A stretch of DNA of 64,000 nucleotides from Nocardioides psychrotolerans (lineage in GTDB: Bacteria; Actinomycetota; Actinomycetes; Propionibacteriales; Nocardioidaceae): NCBI RefSeq assembly GCF_900113685.1, contig NZ_FOQG01000012.1, positions 90,179 through 154,178 of the forward strand, in the 5' to 3' direction. A program made the position numbers and the translations under genes. This document shows, piece after piece, positions 31,049 through 40,147 of the stretch (positions within the stretch are counted from its first letter, which is position 1; each line of letters opens with the position of its first letter). The notes beneath the pieces are model-generated. The model saw nothing but the letters and a program-made list of their open reading frames with translations, made no database searches and was not told where the DNA came from.

Positions 31049-33267
31049 GCGACGCGCACCCTCGTCGCGTTGACCGCGGCGTTGCCCGACAGGGCGTCGA
31101 CGAGGGTGCTGTCGGTCAGCAGGTTGACGTTGACGCCGGGGCGGGCGCTCGCGGTGCTCCAGCGCGATCCCTCGGAGTCGTGGCCCCAGCCGTGCGGGAT
31201 GCTCACGACACCGGGACGCACCTCGTCGCTCACGTCCAGCGGGAGCCGGACGCTGCCGACGCTCGAGGTGACCTCGACGACGTCGCCGGCGCTCAGGGCG
31301 CGCGCAGCCGCGTCGTCGGGGTGCATCAGCGCCGTGCAGCGCTCCGCGCCCTTGACCATGGCCGGCACGTTGTGGAGCCAGGAGTTGTTGCTGCGCAGGT
31401 GCCGGCGTCCGATCAGCTGCAGGTCGAACCCGTCGGCCTCCGCCCCGAGCCGTACGCCGGTCGGTGCGGGCGGCAGCGCGTCGAGCAGCTCCGCGGGGGC
31501 GAGGTGGACCGTACGGTCCGCCGTGCGCAGGATCCCCGGCAGCCGGGGCTCGAGAGGCCCGAGGTCGATGCCCCCGGGAATCGACCGGACCCGCCGTGCC
31601 GTGAGCCCGCGCCGACCGCGCGGGAGACGTGACCCGCGGGCCTTGCTGAACGGGCCCTGCGGTCCGACCAGGATCAACAACGAGGTGACCTGGTGCGCGT
31701 CGACGACGCGCAGCACCCGCCGCACGACCCGGCGCAGCACCCCGGAGCCCGGGCCGGCCAGCTGCTCGGTGGCGAGGCCGAGCAGGATGTCCCAGTCCTC
31801 CAGCGCATCCGGTGCCGGCTCGATCGCCCGCGGCGACCAGCGCGCGTTGTTGCGCACGCTGAACGCCGGGAACACCACGTCCAGCTCGGAGCGCTCGAGC
31901 TGGCTGACCGGCGGCAGCACCAGGTCGGCCAGCCGCGAGGTCTCGGTGAGGTAGAGGTCGACGCAGACCAGGAAGTCCAGTCCCTGCAGGGCTTCCTGCA
32001 TGGCCCGGCCGTCCGGGATCGACAGCGCCGGGTTGCCCGACGCGACGACGAGGGCGCGCACGCGCCCGGGGCCTGGGCGGGTCATCTCGTCGGCCATCGC
32101 CGCGACCGGCAGCTCGCCGTTGAGGTCGGGCAGGCCGGCGCCGCGGCTGCGGTAGGTCCCGTGCGATGAGGCGCCCCACAGCAGCCGCAGCACCCGCCCG
32201 AGGTCGACCGGGGGTGTGGTGAACATCGCGCCGCCGGTGCGGTCCAGGTTGCCGGTCACGACGTTGAGGACGTTGATCAGCCAGTGCGTCACCGTGCCGG
32301 TCGTGTGGTGGCACACGCCCAGTCGCCCATAGGCGACCGCGCTGCGCGCGAGAGCGAAGTCGCGGGCCAGCCGCTCGATGCTCGGAGCGTCGATGCCGCA
32401 CGCCGCGGCGGCCCGCTCGGGCGTGCGGTCGGCGACGACCCGTCGTACGTCCTCGAGGCCGGAGGCCCACACCGGAACCCGGTCGAGCCCGTCACGGAAG
32501 ACCACGTGGAGCATCGCCAGCAGCAGGTGCGGGTCACCCCCGGGCCGGATCGCCACGTGCTCGGAGGCGAGCCTGGCGGTCTCGGTGCGGCGGGGGTCGA
32601 CGACGACCACACGACCGCCCCGCGCCACCACGTCCTTCACCCGGCGTCGGGCGTCGGGCATGGTCGTGATGGAGCCGTTGGAGACGGCGGGGTTGGCGCC
32701 GAGCACCAACAGGTGGTCGGTGTGGTCGATGTCGATGATCGGCAAGATGGTGTGGTCGCCGAACATCAGCTCCGAGGCGAGGTACTGCGGGAACTGGTCG
32801 ATCGACGCCGCTGAGAAGACGTTGCGGCTGCGCAGCACCTTCTTGAGGCCCTCGATCGCGAGGACCGCGGTGGAGTGGGCGGTCGGGTTGCCGAAGTAGG
32901 CGCCGACAGCGTCGCGACCGTGTTCGCGTCGTACGGCGCGCATCCGGCGTCCCGCGAGGTCGAACGCCTCGGCCCAGCTGATCTCCTCGAAGACGTCACC
33001 CACGCGGCGCAGGGGCGTGCGCAACCGCTCCGGGTCCTCGTGCAGCGCCTTGAGCGCGGTGCCCTTGGGGCACACGTAGCCACGGCTCAGCACGTCGTCG
33101 GGGTCGCCCTCGATCCGGAGCACCACGTCGTCCTGCACCGTGACGCGGATGCCGCAGTGGGCCTCGCACAGCGGACACTGGCGCTGCACGACCGTAGGCT
33201 CCGCCGGGGGCACGCCAGCAGGGGCGACCGTGGGCTGGGCCACAGGACCCGGGGTGAGGGTGGACAC
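31036..33267 (-). CDS. Molybdopterin-dependent oxidoreductase with N-terminal [4Fe-4S] site
   Basis: 743 residues of the DMSO reductase / formate dehydrogenase superfamily. Cys31, Cys34, Cys38 and Cys66 form the Fe-S site ([10 protein letters not shown] ... GYVCPKG). The molybdopterin guanine dinucleotide-binding regions include [26 protein letters not shown] and [11 protein letters not shown]; the C-terminal domain has [18 protein letters not shown] and [16 protein letters not shown]. No Tat signal and no electron-transfer or membrane partner gene is adjacent, so it looks cytoplasmic; the substrate is unknown. The GTG at 33267 lies 7 nt from a -10-like TAGCCT; longer frames upstream run into hisE antisense. 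Confidence 0.87.
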   Translation of the reverse strand: MSTLTPGPVAQPTVAPAGVPPAEPTVVQRQCPLCEAHCGIRVTVQDDVVLRIEGDPDDVLSRGYVCPKGTALKALHEDPERLRTPLRRVGDVFEEISWAEAFDLAGRRMRAVRREHGRDAVGAYFGNPTAHSTAVLAIEGLKKVLRSRNVFSAASIDQFPQYLASELMFGDHTILPIIDIDHTDHLLVLGANPAVSNGSITTMPDARRRVKDVVARGGRVVVVDPRRTETARLASEHVAIRPGGDPHLLLAMLHVVFRDGLDRVPVWASGLEDVRRVVADRTPERAAAACGIDAPSIERLARDFALARSAVAYGRLGVCHHTTGTVTHWLINVLNVVTGNLDRTGGAMFTTPPVDLGRVLRLLWGASSHGTYRSRGAGLPDLNGELPVAAMADEMTRPGPGRVRALVVASGNPALSIPDGRAMQEALQGLDFLVCVDLYLTETSRLADLVLPPVSQLERSELDVVFPAFSVRNNARWSPRAIEPAPDALEDWDILLGLATEQLAGPGSGVLRRVVRRVLRVVDAHQVTSLLILVGPQGPFSKARGSRLPRGRRGLTARRVRSIPGGIDLGPLEPRLPGILRTADRTVHLAPAELLDALPPAPTGVRLGAEADGFDLQLIGRRHLRSNNSWLHNVPAMVKGAERCTALMHPDDAAARALSAGDVVEVTSSVGSVRLPLDVSDEVRPGVVSIPHGWGHDSEGSRWSTASARPGVNVNLLTDSTLVDALSGNAAVNATRVRVAQAP

Positions 33268-33274
33268 GGTGCAG

Positions 33275-33280
33275 AGGCTA
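33275..33280 (-). promoter_or_regulatory. Candidate -10 element (TAGCCT) for the molybdopterin enzyme
   Basis: Reads TAGCCT on the minus strand, 7 nt from the GTG at 33267. It lies 13 bp from the divergent hisE element. Confidence 0.45.
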
Positions 33281-33293
33281 GCGTCCACCCCCG

Positions 33294-33299
33294 TAGGCT
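33294..33299 (+). promoter_or_regulatory. Candidate -10 element (TAGGCT) for hisE
   Basis: Eight nt before the hisE GTG at 33308, with no Shine-Dalgarno. It sits back to back with the minus-strand element at 33275-33280. Confidence 0.5.
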
Positions 33300-33307
33300 G
33301 GCTGATC

Positions 33308-33571
33308 GTGAAGACGTTCGACGAGCTCTGGGCCGAGCTGAGCGAGAAGGCCCGGACCCGCCCTGAGGGCTCCGGCACCGTGCGCGAGCTCGATGCCGGC
33401 GTGCACACCATCGGGAAGAAGCTGGTCGAGGAGGCCGCCGAGTCCTGGATGGCCGCCGAGCACGAGGGCAAGCATCGGGCCGCGGAGGAGATCAGCCAGC
33501 TGCTCTACCACGCGCAGGTGCTCATGATCGCCCTCGACCTCGACCTCGACGACGTCTACACCCACCTCTGA
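33308..33571 (+). CDS. hisE: Phosphoribosyl-ATP pyrophosphohydrolase
   Basis: 87 residues, MazG-like all-helical enzyme: [20 protein letters not shown], then [19 protein letters not shown] with the acidic Mg-binding EExxE pattern, and [19 protein letters not shown]. It hydrolyses phosphoribosyl-ATP to phosphoribosyl-AMP, step 2 of histidine synthesis. The GTG at 33308 is supported by the conserved VKTFDEL start and the -10 element 8 nt upstream. It is followed 11 bp later by hisG, the step-1 enzyme; this pair stands alone as in other actinobacteria. Confidence 0.94.
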   Translation: MKTFDELWAELSEKARTRPEGSGTVRELDAGVHTIGKKLVEEAAESWMAAEHEGKHRAAEEISQLLYHAQVLMIALDLDLDDVYTHL

Positions 33572-33582
33572 GGAGGGACCCC

Positions 33583-34476
33583 GTGTCCGATCCCACCAGC
33601 ACCGATCCCACCAGCTCGCCCGGGCAGTCCCGTCTGCTGCGCGTCGCCGTCCCCAACAAGGGATCGCTCTCGCAGTCGGCCTCCGACATCCTGCGCGAGT
33701 CCGGCTACCGCCAGCGCACGGACTCCAAGGAGCTCACGCTCATCGACGTCGAGAACGGCGTCGAGTTCTTCTACCTCCGCCCGCGCGACATCGCGCTCTA
33801 CGTCGGCGAGGGCACCCTCGACGCCGGCATCACCGGCCGCGACCTGCTGCGCGACTCCGGCGCCAAGGCCGACGAGGCGCTCCAGCTCGGCTTCGGTCGC
33901 AGCACCTTCCGCTTCGCCGGCCCCGCCGGTGCCTTCTCCGACCTCAGCCAGCTCGCGGGCACCCGCATCGCGACGTCCTACGTCGGCGTGGTCCACGCCT
34001 TCCTCGAGGAGCGCGGGATCGACGCGACCGTCACCCGCCTCGACGGCGCCGTCGAGACCAGCATCCAGCTCGGGGTCGCCGACGTGATCGCCGACGTCGT
34101 GGAGACCGGCAGCACGTTGCGCCAGGCCGGCCTCGAGACGTTCGGCGAGCCGATCCTCCAGTCCGAGGCCGTGCTGATCACCCGCACCGGCGACGTGCCG
34201 TCCGGCTTCGAGGTCTTCAAGCGCCGCGTCGACGGCGTGCTCGTGGCCCGCAGCTACGTGATGATGGACTACGACATCGAGGAGCGGCACGTCACCGCAG
34301 CGGTCGCTTTGACGCCGGGCATCGAGGGCCCCACCATCTCTCCGCTGCATCGCGAGGGCTGGGTCGCCGTCCGGGCCATGGTGCCGCGCGCCGGCGCCCA
34401 GCGCCTGATGGACGAGCTCTGGGGCATCGGTGCTCGCGGCATCCTCACGACGGACATCCATGCCTGCCGTCTCTGA
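33583..34476 (+). CDS. hisG: ATP phosphoribosyltransferase (long form)
   Basis: 297 residues. The catalytic part holds LLRVAVPNKGSLSQSASDIL, RPRDIALYVGEGTLDAGITG and the PRPP-binding ADVIADVVETGSTLRQAGL. The last ~80 residues (ERHVTAAVALTPGIEGPTIS, VRAMVPRAGAQRLMDELWGI) form the ACT-like regulatory domain of long HisG proteins, through which histidine inhibits. The GTG at 33583 has AGGAGGGA 6-8 nt upstream. It overlaps the next gene by 17 bp. Confidence 0.96.
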   Translation: MSDPTSTDPTSSPGQSRLLRVAVPNKGSLSQSASDILRESGYRQRTDSKELTLIDVENGVEFFYLRPRDIALYVGEGTLDAGITGRDLLRDSGAKADEALQLGFGRSTFRFAGPAGAFSDLSQLAGTRIATSYVGVVHAFLEERGIDATVTRLDGAVETSIQLGVADVIADVVETGSTLRQAGLETFGEPILQSEAVLITRTGDVPSGFEVFKRRVDGVLVARSYVMMDYDIEERHVTAAVALTPGIEGPTISPLHREGWVAVRAMVPRAGAQRLMDELWGIGARGILTTDIHACRL

Positions 34477-34930
34477 GCCCGGGAGGGTCCCGCTGCCCCA
34501 CACCTGGCGCCCGCTGGGCCCCCGGATCGCCGGCATCGCGGCCTTCGGTGCGCTGGTCGTGGTCATCCTCTTTCTCTGGCTGAGCTTCGACGACGAGACC
34601 CGTGCCTCGGTCACGCCCTTCCAGCGCGGCACCGTGCTGGCGCTCGGGCTCCTCGGTTTCGTCGTGATCTACGCGGTGGTGCGCTCACGCGCGGTCGCCC
34701 GGACCGACGGGCTGCTCGTGGTCAACGGCTACCGACGACACCACTACGCGTGGGCCGAGATCATCGCGGCGCGACTGCCCTCGGGTGCGCCGTGGGTGAC
34801 GCTCGACCTGGCCGACGGCACCACGGTGTCCGTGTTCGCCATCCAGGGCTCCGACGGTCAGCGGGCCCGCATCGCCGTGCGTGAGCTGCGCGCGCTAGTC
34901 GACAGCGCGCACCCCCCACGAGACCGATAG
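34460..34930 (+). CDS. PH domain-containing membrane protein
   Basis: 156 residues. Two transmembrane helices (IAGIAAFGALVVVILFLWLS and GTVLALGLLGFVVIYAVV) are followed by a bacterial PH-like domain (LLVVNGYRRHHYAWAEIIAA, VSVFAIQGSDG). This architecture follows hisG in many actinobacteria; the function is unknown. The ATG at 34460 overlaps the end of hisG; the 3' end overlaps the convergent epimerase gene by 36 bp. Confidence 0.85.
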   Translation: MPAVSEPGRVPLPHTWRPLGPRIAGIAAFGALVVVILFLWLSFDDETRASVTPFQRGTVLALGLLGFVVIYAVVRSRAVARTDGLLVVNGYRRHHYAWAEIIAARLPSGAPWVTLDLADGTTVSVFAIQGSDGQRARIAVRELRALVDSAHPPRDR

Positions 34931-35818
34931 CTCGTCGCCCGGCTCGCCCGTGGGCGCGAGCGTGACGAGGTCCTCCCCCGAGCGGAACGCGTCGGCGCCG
35001 GCACTCATCGGCTCCACGGCGATGGAGCGCCGCTCGAGCCCGGGGACGTCGTCGGCGGTGTAGAGCAGCAGCCACCGCACGTGCTCGTCGACCCACAGCG
35101 CCACGCCGCGACCGGTGGCCGGGTCGCGCAGCTGGGTGGTGGCGATGCCATGGCGGTCGCGGGCGAGGTCGGTGAAGGTGTGGTTGAGCTCGACGCCCCG
35201 CAACGGCCGTGCCACGCGGAAGTCGTACGACGTGCCCTCCACCGACTCCCGGCCGACCGGCAGCAGCCGCTCGTCCGTGAGCGTGCGGGTGTTGGCGGGC
35301 AGCGTGAGCTCCCACGTGTCGACCGGCCCGGGACCGACGCTGAGGTAGGGATGGGCGCCGCACGCGTAGGGCGCCGGCGTGGTGCCGGTGTTGGTCGCGG
35401 TCTGGGTGACCGTGAGGCCGTCGGCCGACACGTCGTAGGTGACGTGGAGGTCCAGCGTCCAGGGAAAGCCGCTCTGCGCCATCAGCCGGTACTGCAGCGA
35501 CACCGAGTGTCCCGTGTGCTCCTCGACGCTCCAGGCGACCCAACGGGCCAGGCCGTGGGAGGCGTTGCCCCGCCGGGGCTCGGTCAGCGCCAGCTGGTGC
35601 TCGGTCCCGCCGAACGAGTAGCGGCCGTCGCGGATCCGGTTGGGCCACGGCATCAACAGCTGACCGCGGCCGCCGTAGGACATCTCGTCCTCGCCGAAGC
35701 CGTCCACGAGCGACCGCTCGGCGTACGTCAGGGAACGCAGCGCCGCCCCGCTCTCGGTGACCACCGCGCGATAGCCGCCCCCGCTGATCTCGAACTGGTC
35801 GCCGCTGGGAGGGATCAC
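34895..35818 (-). CDS. Aldose 1-epimerase family protein
   Basis: 307 residues, galactose mutarotase-like beta-sandwich: GQLLMPWPNRIRDGRYSFGG, the catalytic His in GNASHGLARWVAW, PYACGAHPYLSVG, and the catalytic Glu in IAVEPMSAGADAF. It converts alpha and beta anomers of a hexose; the sugar is unknown. The GTG at 35818 lies 6 nt from a -10-like TAGGGT. Confidence 0.9.
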   Translation of the reverse strand: MIPPSGDQFEISGGGYRAVVTESGAALRSLTYAERSLVDGFGEDEMSYGGRGQLLMPWPNRIRDGRYSFGGTEHQLALTEPRRGNASHGLARWVAWSVEEHTGHSVSLQYRLMAQSGFPWTLDLHVTYDVSADGLTVTQTATNTGTTPAPYACGAHPYLSVGPGPVDTWELTLPANTRTLTDERLLPVGRESVEGTSYDFRVARPLRGVELNHTFTDLARDRHGIATTQLRDPATGRGVALWVDEHVRWLLLYTADDVPGLERRSIAVEPMSAGADAFRSGEDLVTLAPTGEPGDELSVSWGVRAVD

Positions 35819-35824
35819 CCGAAG

Positions 35825-35830
35825 ACCCTA
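35825..35830 (-). promoter_or_regulatory. Candidate -10 element (TAGGGT) for the aldose 1-epimerase gene
   Basis: A minus-strand hexamer 6 nt before the GTG at 35818, in the 47-bp gap after the sulfatase gene. Confidence 0.5.
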
Positions 35831-35865
35831 GGCCGAGTCGGCGCGATGTCGCGGCCGTGTCCGGC

Positions 35866-37608
35866 TCAGAAGCCGTAGACCCGGGTGACCTTGCGCCAAT
35901 AGGCGCGCGTCATGGTGGCCGTCTGCTGCGAGGTGGCGCGCAACGACGCGGGCAGCGGCACCCGGCAGGTGTCGCCCGCGCAGCTGCGGCTGCGCCACCA
36001 GACCCGGTGGAGGTCCTGCTCGACCGCGCGGTAGGCGCGACGGCCGTGGACGTTCTGCAGCTGGAGCGGGTCGCGCACGAGGTCGTAGAGCTCGTGCTCA
36101 CCGGTGCGGTTGCGGATGTAGGAGTAGCGCGCGGTGCGGACGCCGATGGAGGTGCGGGGACCGGAGAACCCGGGGGAGCGGATCCCGCGGCCCTCGGTGC
36201 CGGTGGCCTCGTCGACGACCGGTGTGACCCAGCCGCGGTCGCCCCGTCGCATCGTGGTCAGCCGCGAGGTCCCGTCGGCCCGCAGCGGCGGGCGCGCGTT
36301 GCCGAGGTCCAGGATCGTGGCGGACACATCGATGGTGGTGATCGGGTCGAAGCGGTCGGCGTGGCGCCGCATGCCCGGGCCGGTGACGACGAAGGGCACC
36401 CGCAGGGACGGCTCGTGGGCGCGGACCTTGCCGCTGCGCCGGCGGTGCTCGCCGAGGAAGTAGCCGTTGTCGGAAGTGAACATGAAGACCGTGTCGCGCC
36501 ACTCCCCGGACCGCTTGAGCTCCTTGACGAGCCGGCCGATCTGCTGGTCCATGACGTAGACGGCCTCGGCACGCTGCCGCGTCATCGTGCGTACGGCGGC
36601 ACGCTCGCGCGCGCTGAGCTCCGGTTGGATCCGGAAGGACCGCGGCTTGTCGGAGATGTCGCGCTCGCTCGGACCGCCGCCGCGGGGCAGCCCCGCGCCG
36701 CGGTTGATCAGCCCGTCGAAGCGGCCACGCACGGAGCGGGGGCGGGCTGGGGTGCGCACGTCCTGCGGGCGCCCACGCGCGTCGGTGAGGAAGCGGGGCG
36801 GGTCGTCGGGCTCGGTCGGTCCGCCGAAGTGGGGTGCGACGTAGTTGACGTACATGAAGAAGGGCTTGGCGCGACGGCTGAAGGAGCGCGCCATGTCGAC
36901 GGAGAAGCTGCCGACCACGAACGAGCTGTACGTGCCGCGGTGGGACTCGTCGACGCGCCCGTTCACGTTGAAGGGCGTGTCCATGTAGTGGTAGGTGCTG
37001 CCCCGGACGCTGGGGACGCCGGGATCGATCGACGCGCGCCAGTCGTCCCAGCCGCGCGGGACGTAGCGGAAGGAGGGACGCCCGCTGACGCGCGATCGCG
37101 CCGGGCCGTAGCGATTGAGGTACTTGCCGACGAATCCCGTGGTGTAGCCGGTGTCCCGCAGCGAGGTCGCGAGCGTGCGCGAGTCGTCGAAGGCGCCGTA
37201 GCCGTAGGGGTCCTCGTGCGAGAAGACCCGGTGGTTGTGCGCGTATTGGCCGGTGAGGAACGACGCGCGTGCCGGGCAGCACAACGGGTAGGGGGAGAAG
37301 GAGTTCTGGAAGGTCAGGCCGTGCTGGACCACGGTGGCGCGCAGCGCTGGCATGAAGCGCAGCTCGTCGACGCGCATGTCGTCGGCCATCACGACGACGA
37401 TGTTGGGCTTGCGCCCGCGCTCCGGGGCCGAGGTCGCCGCCGCGCCCGCCCCGCCCGAGCCGACCGGCACGGCCGTGCGCCCGGGCACCAGCTCGTCGGC
37501 GCTGCCCGGCACGGGCGACGGGCCGGGAAGGAGGAGGGCAGCGGCCAGCAGGACGACACCGACCCCACCGGCCAGCACCGCCCGCGACAGCCTGGACCGG
37601 GGGAGCAC
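35866..37608 (-). CDS. Type I sulfatase, exported or membrane-anchored
   Basis: 580 residues from the GTG at 37608. The N-terminal hydrophobic segment (AVLAGGVGVVLLAAALLLPG) is a signal or anchor. The sulfatase signature C-x-P-x-R is CCPARASFLTG with Cys110 as the predicted formylglycine; metal ligands are in IVVVMADDMR and FTSDNGYFLGEH. The C-terminal part (YIRNRTGEHELYDLVRDPLQ) is standard. It cleaves a sulfate ester outside the cell; substrate unknown, and no sulfatase-maturing enzyme is nearby. The second GTG (37608) is preferred over 37614 because the -10-like TAGGTT lies 6 nt upstream. Confidence 0.9.
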   Translation of the reverse strand: MLPRSRLSRAVLAGGVGVVLLAAALLLPGPSPVPGSADELVPGRTAVPVGSGGAGAAATSAPERGRKPNIVVVMADDMRVDELRFMPALRATVVQHGLTFQNSFSPYPLCCPARASFLTGQYAHNHRVFSHEDPYGYGAFDDSRTLATSLRDTGYTTGFVGKYLNRYGPARSRVSGRPSFRYVPRGWDDWRASIDPGVPSVRGSTYHYMDTPFNVNGRVDESHRGTYSSFVVGSFSVDMARSFSRRAKPFFMYVNYVAPHFGGPTEPDDPPRFLTDARGRPQDVRTPARPRSVRGRFDGLINRGAGLPRGGGPSERDISDKPRSFRIQPELSARERAAVRTMTRQRAEAVYVMDQQIGRLVKELKRSGEWRDTVFMFTSDNGYFLGEHRRRSGKVRAHEPSLRVPFVVTGPGMRRHADRFDPITTIDVSATILDLGNARPPLRADGTSRLTTMRRGDRGWVTPVVDEATGTEGRGIRSPGFSGPRTSIGVRTARYSYIRNRTGEHELYDLVRDPLQLQNVHGRRAYRAVEQDLHRVWWRSRSCAGDTCRVPLPASLRATSQQTATMTRAYWRKVTRVYGF

Positions 37609-37614
37609 GCTCAC

Positions 37615-37620
37615 AACCTA
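37615..37620 (-). promoter_or_regulatory. Candidate -10 element (TAGGTT) for the sulfatase gene, overlapping an upstream stop codon
   Basis: Six nt before the GTG at 37608. Its first three bases are the TAG stop of the upstream kinase gene, so termination and initiation signals are shared. Confidence 0.45.
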
Positions 37621-38238
37621 GGTGACGCTTCCCGGGGGATCCTGGTTCGCGGGCGGGGCGTCGGTCACACGCGGCAGCTCGACCCCGGTGCCGTCGACGG
37701 CCAGGTCCGCGCGCTCACGGGTCCCCTCCCGGGCGAAGTGCCGTGCCTCGTCGACCATCCACCGGCGCCACTGCTCCTGGAGTCGTACGCCGTCGCGCGC
37801 GACGCCGCGGGTCAGGCGCAGGTCGGCCGGCACCTCGACCCACACCAGCACGGTGCAGAGCGCGGCGTGCGCGGCCGAGCCGGAGCCGACGCCCTCGAGC
37901 ACCAGCAGCGGGGCCGGGGGGACCGTGCGCGTCTCGACGTACGCCTCAGCGACCCAGTCGTAGCGCCGGTAGCTGCCCGGCCGTCCCGCGGCCAGGGGGT
38001 CGAGGATCGTCGAGAGCTGGTCGGCCACGCCGGGGAGGCCGCCCCAACCGTCGTAGAGGTCGTCCATGTGCACGACCGGGCTGCCGGTCAGCGTGGCGAC
38101 TGCTCCGGCCAGCGTGGTCTTGCCCGACCCGGCCGGACCGTCGAGGCAGAGCAACCGACCAGCCCCGAGCGTCGCCGACCGCGAGCCCAGCAGGTCGACG
38201 ACGATCCCGGCGACCTCAGAAGGCGAGACCGTGGCCAC
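37618..38238 (-). CDS. Uridine kinase-like P-loop protein
   Basis: 206 residues. Walker A in CLDGPAGSGKTTLAGAVA, acidic DDLYDGWGGL like the uridine kinase DxFY site, and VLVWVEVPADLRLTRGVARD for the lid. It looks like a small nucleoside/uridine kinase-type phosphotransferase common in actinobacteria; the substrate is unproven. It overlaps the PLP-enzyme gene by 23 bp, so the two are one operon with the membrane protein upstream. Confidence 0.82.
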   Translation of the reverse strand: MATVSPSEVAGIVVDLLGSRSATLGAGRLLCLDGPAGSGKTTLAGAVATLTGSPVVHMDDLYDGWGGLPGVADQLSTILDPLAAGRPGSYRRYDWVAEAYVETRTVPPAPLLVLEGVGSGSAAHAALCTVLVWVEVPADLRLTRGVARDGVRLQEQWRRWMVDEARHFAREGTRERADLAVDGTGVELPRVTDAPPANQDPPGSVT

Positions 38239-39454
38239 GGTAGGACCGAACCTCGTCGACGAAGGCCTCGCCGCTCAGCAGCTGCACCGTGGTGGTGTGC
38301 TCGAAGAGCTCGCCGGACTTGGCGTGGCGGAACCACACCAGGTCGCCGATGGCCAGCAGGCCTGCGGCGTTGCCCGTGAGCGGGGTCTGGACCTCGCCGG
38401 CGCCCTCGAGCCCCGTCAGGCGCAGGCCGGCCGGCGCCCACGGCGTGGGGAGGCGGTCGGCGCCCGCAGCCCCGGAGGCGACGAAGCCACCGCCGTGGAC
38501 GGTGGCGATGTCGGGAGAGGGTCGCCGCACGACGGGCACGCCGTAGAAGGCGGCCGGGCGCGCCTCGAAGGACTGGTAGTGGTCGAAGAGCGTGGGGACC
38601 AGCAGGCCGGAGCCGGCGGCCACCTCGGTGACGACGGGGTCGGCGACGGTGGCCTCGACCGAGCCGGAGCCGCCGGCGTTCCAGAGCTCCAGGTCGACGA
38701 TCTGGCGCAGGGCGTCGGCGATCTCGCGGCGCCGGACGGTGAGCTGGGTGAGCGACATCGACTTCAGCCGCCGCACGACCATCGACCTCGCTCGCGCGGT
38801 CGGCACGTCGTCGGGCACGCCGGCGACCTGGCCCTCGTAGGTCATCGCGCCGACCAGCCGGAAGCCCGGCCGGTCCATCACGGTGCGGGCCAGGCGGGTC
38901 ACCGATGCCGCGTCGAAGAGGGGGGAGCGCTTGGGGCCGACGTGCTGGTGGCCCATGCGGAGCCCGGCGTCGATGTCGATCGCGACCCGGACCGGGACGG
39001 CGTGGGAGGCGCGCACGGAGTCGACGACGTCGAGGTGGGCGATGTCGTCGATCATCAGGGTGATCCGGGCGGCTGCGCGGGGCGACGCGACCAGGCGCTC
39101 CAACGCGGCGCGGTCGACGGTCGGGTAGGCGACAAGCAGGTCGTCGGTGATCTCCTGCTCCTCGAGCCAGAGTGCCTCGGCCAGCGTGTAGGCGAGCACC
39201 CCCTCGAATCCGTCGCGGGCCAGGACCCGCCGCAGCAGGGCCGGCACCCGGACCGACTTGGAGGCCACCCGGACCGGGGTGCCGGCGGCCCGACGCACCA
39301 GGTCGTCGGCGTTGGCGTCGAAGGCGTCGAGGTCCACGACCATCAGGGGCGTGGGGAGCGGCTCGTCGTGCGCGGCCACGGCGGCGCCCAACCGGGCCCA
39401 GAGCCGGTTGCGGTCGACGAACGAGGACGAGCCGGCAGTCGCTGGCGGGGCCAT
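38216..39454 (-). CDS. PLP-dependent alanine racemase / D-threonine aldolase-like enzyme (amino acid deaminase/aldolase)
   Basis: 412 residues, fold-type III PLP enzyme. The N-terminal barrel has LMVVDLDAFDANADDLVR and the PLP lysine in RVASKSVRVPALLRR; further IDIDAGLRMGHQHVG and GAMTYEGQVAG. The C-terminal D-serine dehydratase-like domain ends TTTVQLLSGEAFVDEVRSYR. Such proteins act on D-amino acids (deamination or aldol cleavage) and need a metal; the true substrate is unknown. The ATG at 39454 overlaps the stop of the membrane-protein gene (TGATG). Confidence 0.88.
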   Translation of the reverse strand: MAPPATAGSSSFVDRNRLWARLGAAVAAHDEPLPTPLMVVDLDAFDANADDLVRRAAGTPVRVASKSVRVPALLRRVLARDGFEGVLAYTLAEALWLEEQEITDDLLVAYPTVDRAALERLVASPRAAARITLMIDDIAHLDVVDSVRASHAVPVRVAIDIDAGLRMGHQHVGPKRSPLFDAASVTRLARTVMDRPGFRLVGAMTYEGQVAGVPDDVPTARARSMVVRRLKSMSLTQLTVRRREIADALRQIVDLELWNAGGSGSVEATVADPVVTEVAAGSGLLVPTLFDHYQSFEARPAAFYGVPVVRRPSPDIATVHGGGFVASGAAGADRLPTPWAPAGLRLTGLEGAGEVQTPLTGNAAGLLAIGDLVWFRHAKSGELFEHTTTVQLLSGEAFVDEVRSYRGHGLAF

Positions 39455-39861
39455 CAGCTGATGCCGCGCTTGCGCAGCAACGCCTCGATCTCGGCGAGGT
39501 CGTCGTCGATCGCGGGTTTGCCGCGCCCGCGAGCCGGCAACGTGTCGGGAGCGACGGCACGCGGGGTGACCTCTCGGCGTGCCTCGAGGGCGCGCCCGGC
39601 GCCGAACAGCACGACCGCGACGCCCGCCGTGATGACACCGAGCCACACGAAGGGGTTGAAGACCAGCGTGGTCGCCCAGTCACCGACCGCCCCGACGATG
39701 CGGGTCAGCATCTGCAGGGACTCGGTGAGGTAGGCGGCGAGCGGCAGCAGGGTGATCCCGGCGCTCTTCAGGGCGGCGGCCAGGCCCCGACGCTGGTAGG
39801 CGTACCAGGTCCAGATCCCTCCCAGGAGGGTGAGCGCCAGCGTGAGCGCTCCCCACGTCAC
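39454..39861 (-). CDS. Small membrane protein of unknown function
   Basis: 135 residues. Three hydrophobic segments (LTLALTLLGGIWTWYAY, SAGITLLPLAAYLTESL, PFVWLGVITAGVAVVLFGAG) and a charged C-terminal tail with an acidic coil (DDDLAEIEALLRKRGIS). I recognise no family. The GTG at 39861 is chosen because GGGGAGG lies 8 nt upstream; further upstream the same frame runs into the remains of a sulfonate monooxygenase gene. One-base overlap with the next gene. Confidence 0.78.
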   Translation of the reverse strand: MTWGALTLALTLLGGIWTWYAYQRRGLAAALKSAGITLLPLAAYLTESLQMLTRIVGAVGDWATTLVFNPFVWLGVITAGVAVVLFGAGRALEARREVTPRAVAPDTLPARGRGKPAIDDDLAEIEALLRKRGIS

Positions 39862-39906
39862 GTCGTCCACCTCCCCAGGGTGGCACACGGACGGGGAACG
39901 CCCCGT

Positions 39907-40147
39907 CAGGCCGGCACCGCCACGCACCGGGCCGACGCCCGCCCACAGGTGGGGCGAGACCTCCAGCTCGCGCGCCGGGGCGTACGTCGTCTGGTCATTG
40001 CTCAGCTCACTCCTCAGGGACAGCAGCCACGGGGCGTGCACCCACACCGCCTCACTGGTGTCGCGGGAGAGGGTGTGGATGCGCAGCCCGAAGCGCAGGG
40101 TCCGACCCGCCAAAGGTCGGCAGGAACCAGTGCAGGTCGAGGCTCAT
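39907..40147 (-). pseudogene. Remnant of alkanesulfonate monooxygenase (ssuD), shredded
   Basis: Three separate SsuD pieces lie in order: the N terminus MSLDLHWFLPTFGGS (40147-40103), an internal piece LRFGLRIHTLSRDTSEAVW in another frame (about 40098-40042), and a C-terminal piece LEVSPHLWAGVGPVRGGAGL (about 39966-39907). These match E. coli SsuD stretches MSLNMFWFLPT, IRFGIRLHVIVRETNDEAW and LEISPNLWAGVGLVRGGAG. About two hundred residues between the first two pieces are gone and the frame changes. The initial ATG overlaps the ssuA stop (ATGA), the trace of an old operon. Not functional. Confidence 0.85.

Noticed and set aside
39454..40113. A single 219-residue membrane protein starting at 40113
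   Set aside because: Its first ~80 residues are SsuD remnants; a good ribosome binding site supports a start at 39861.
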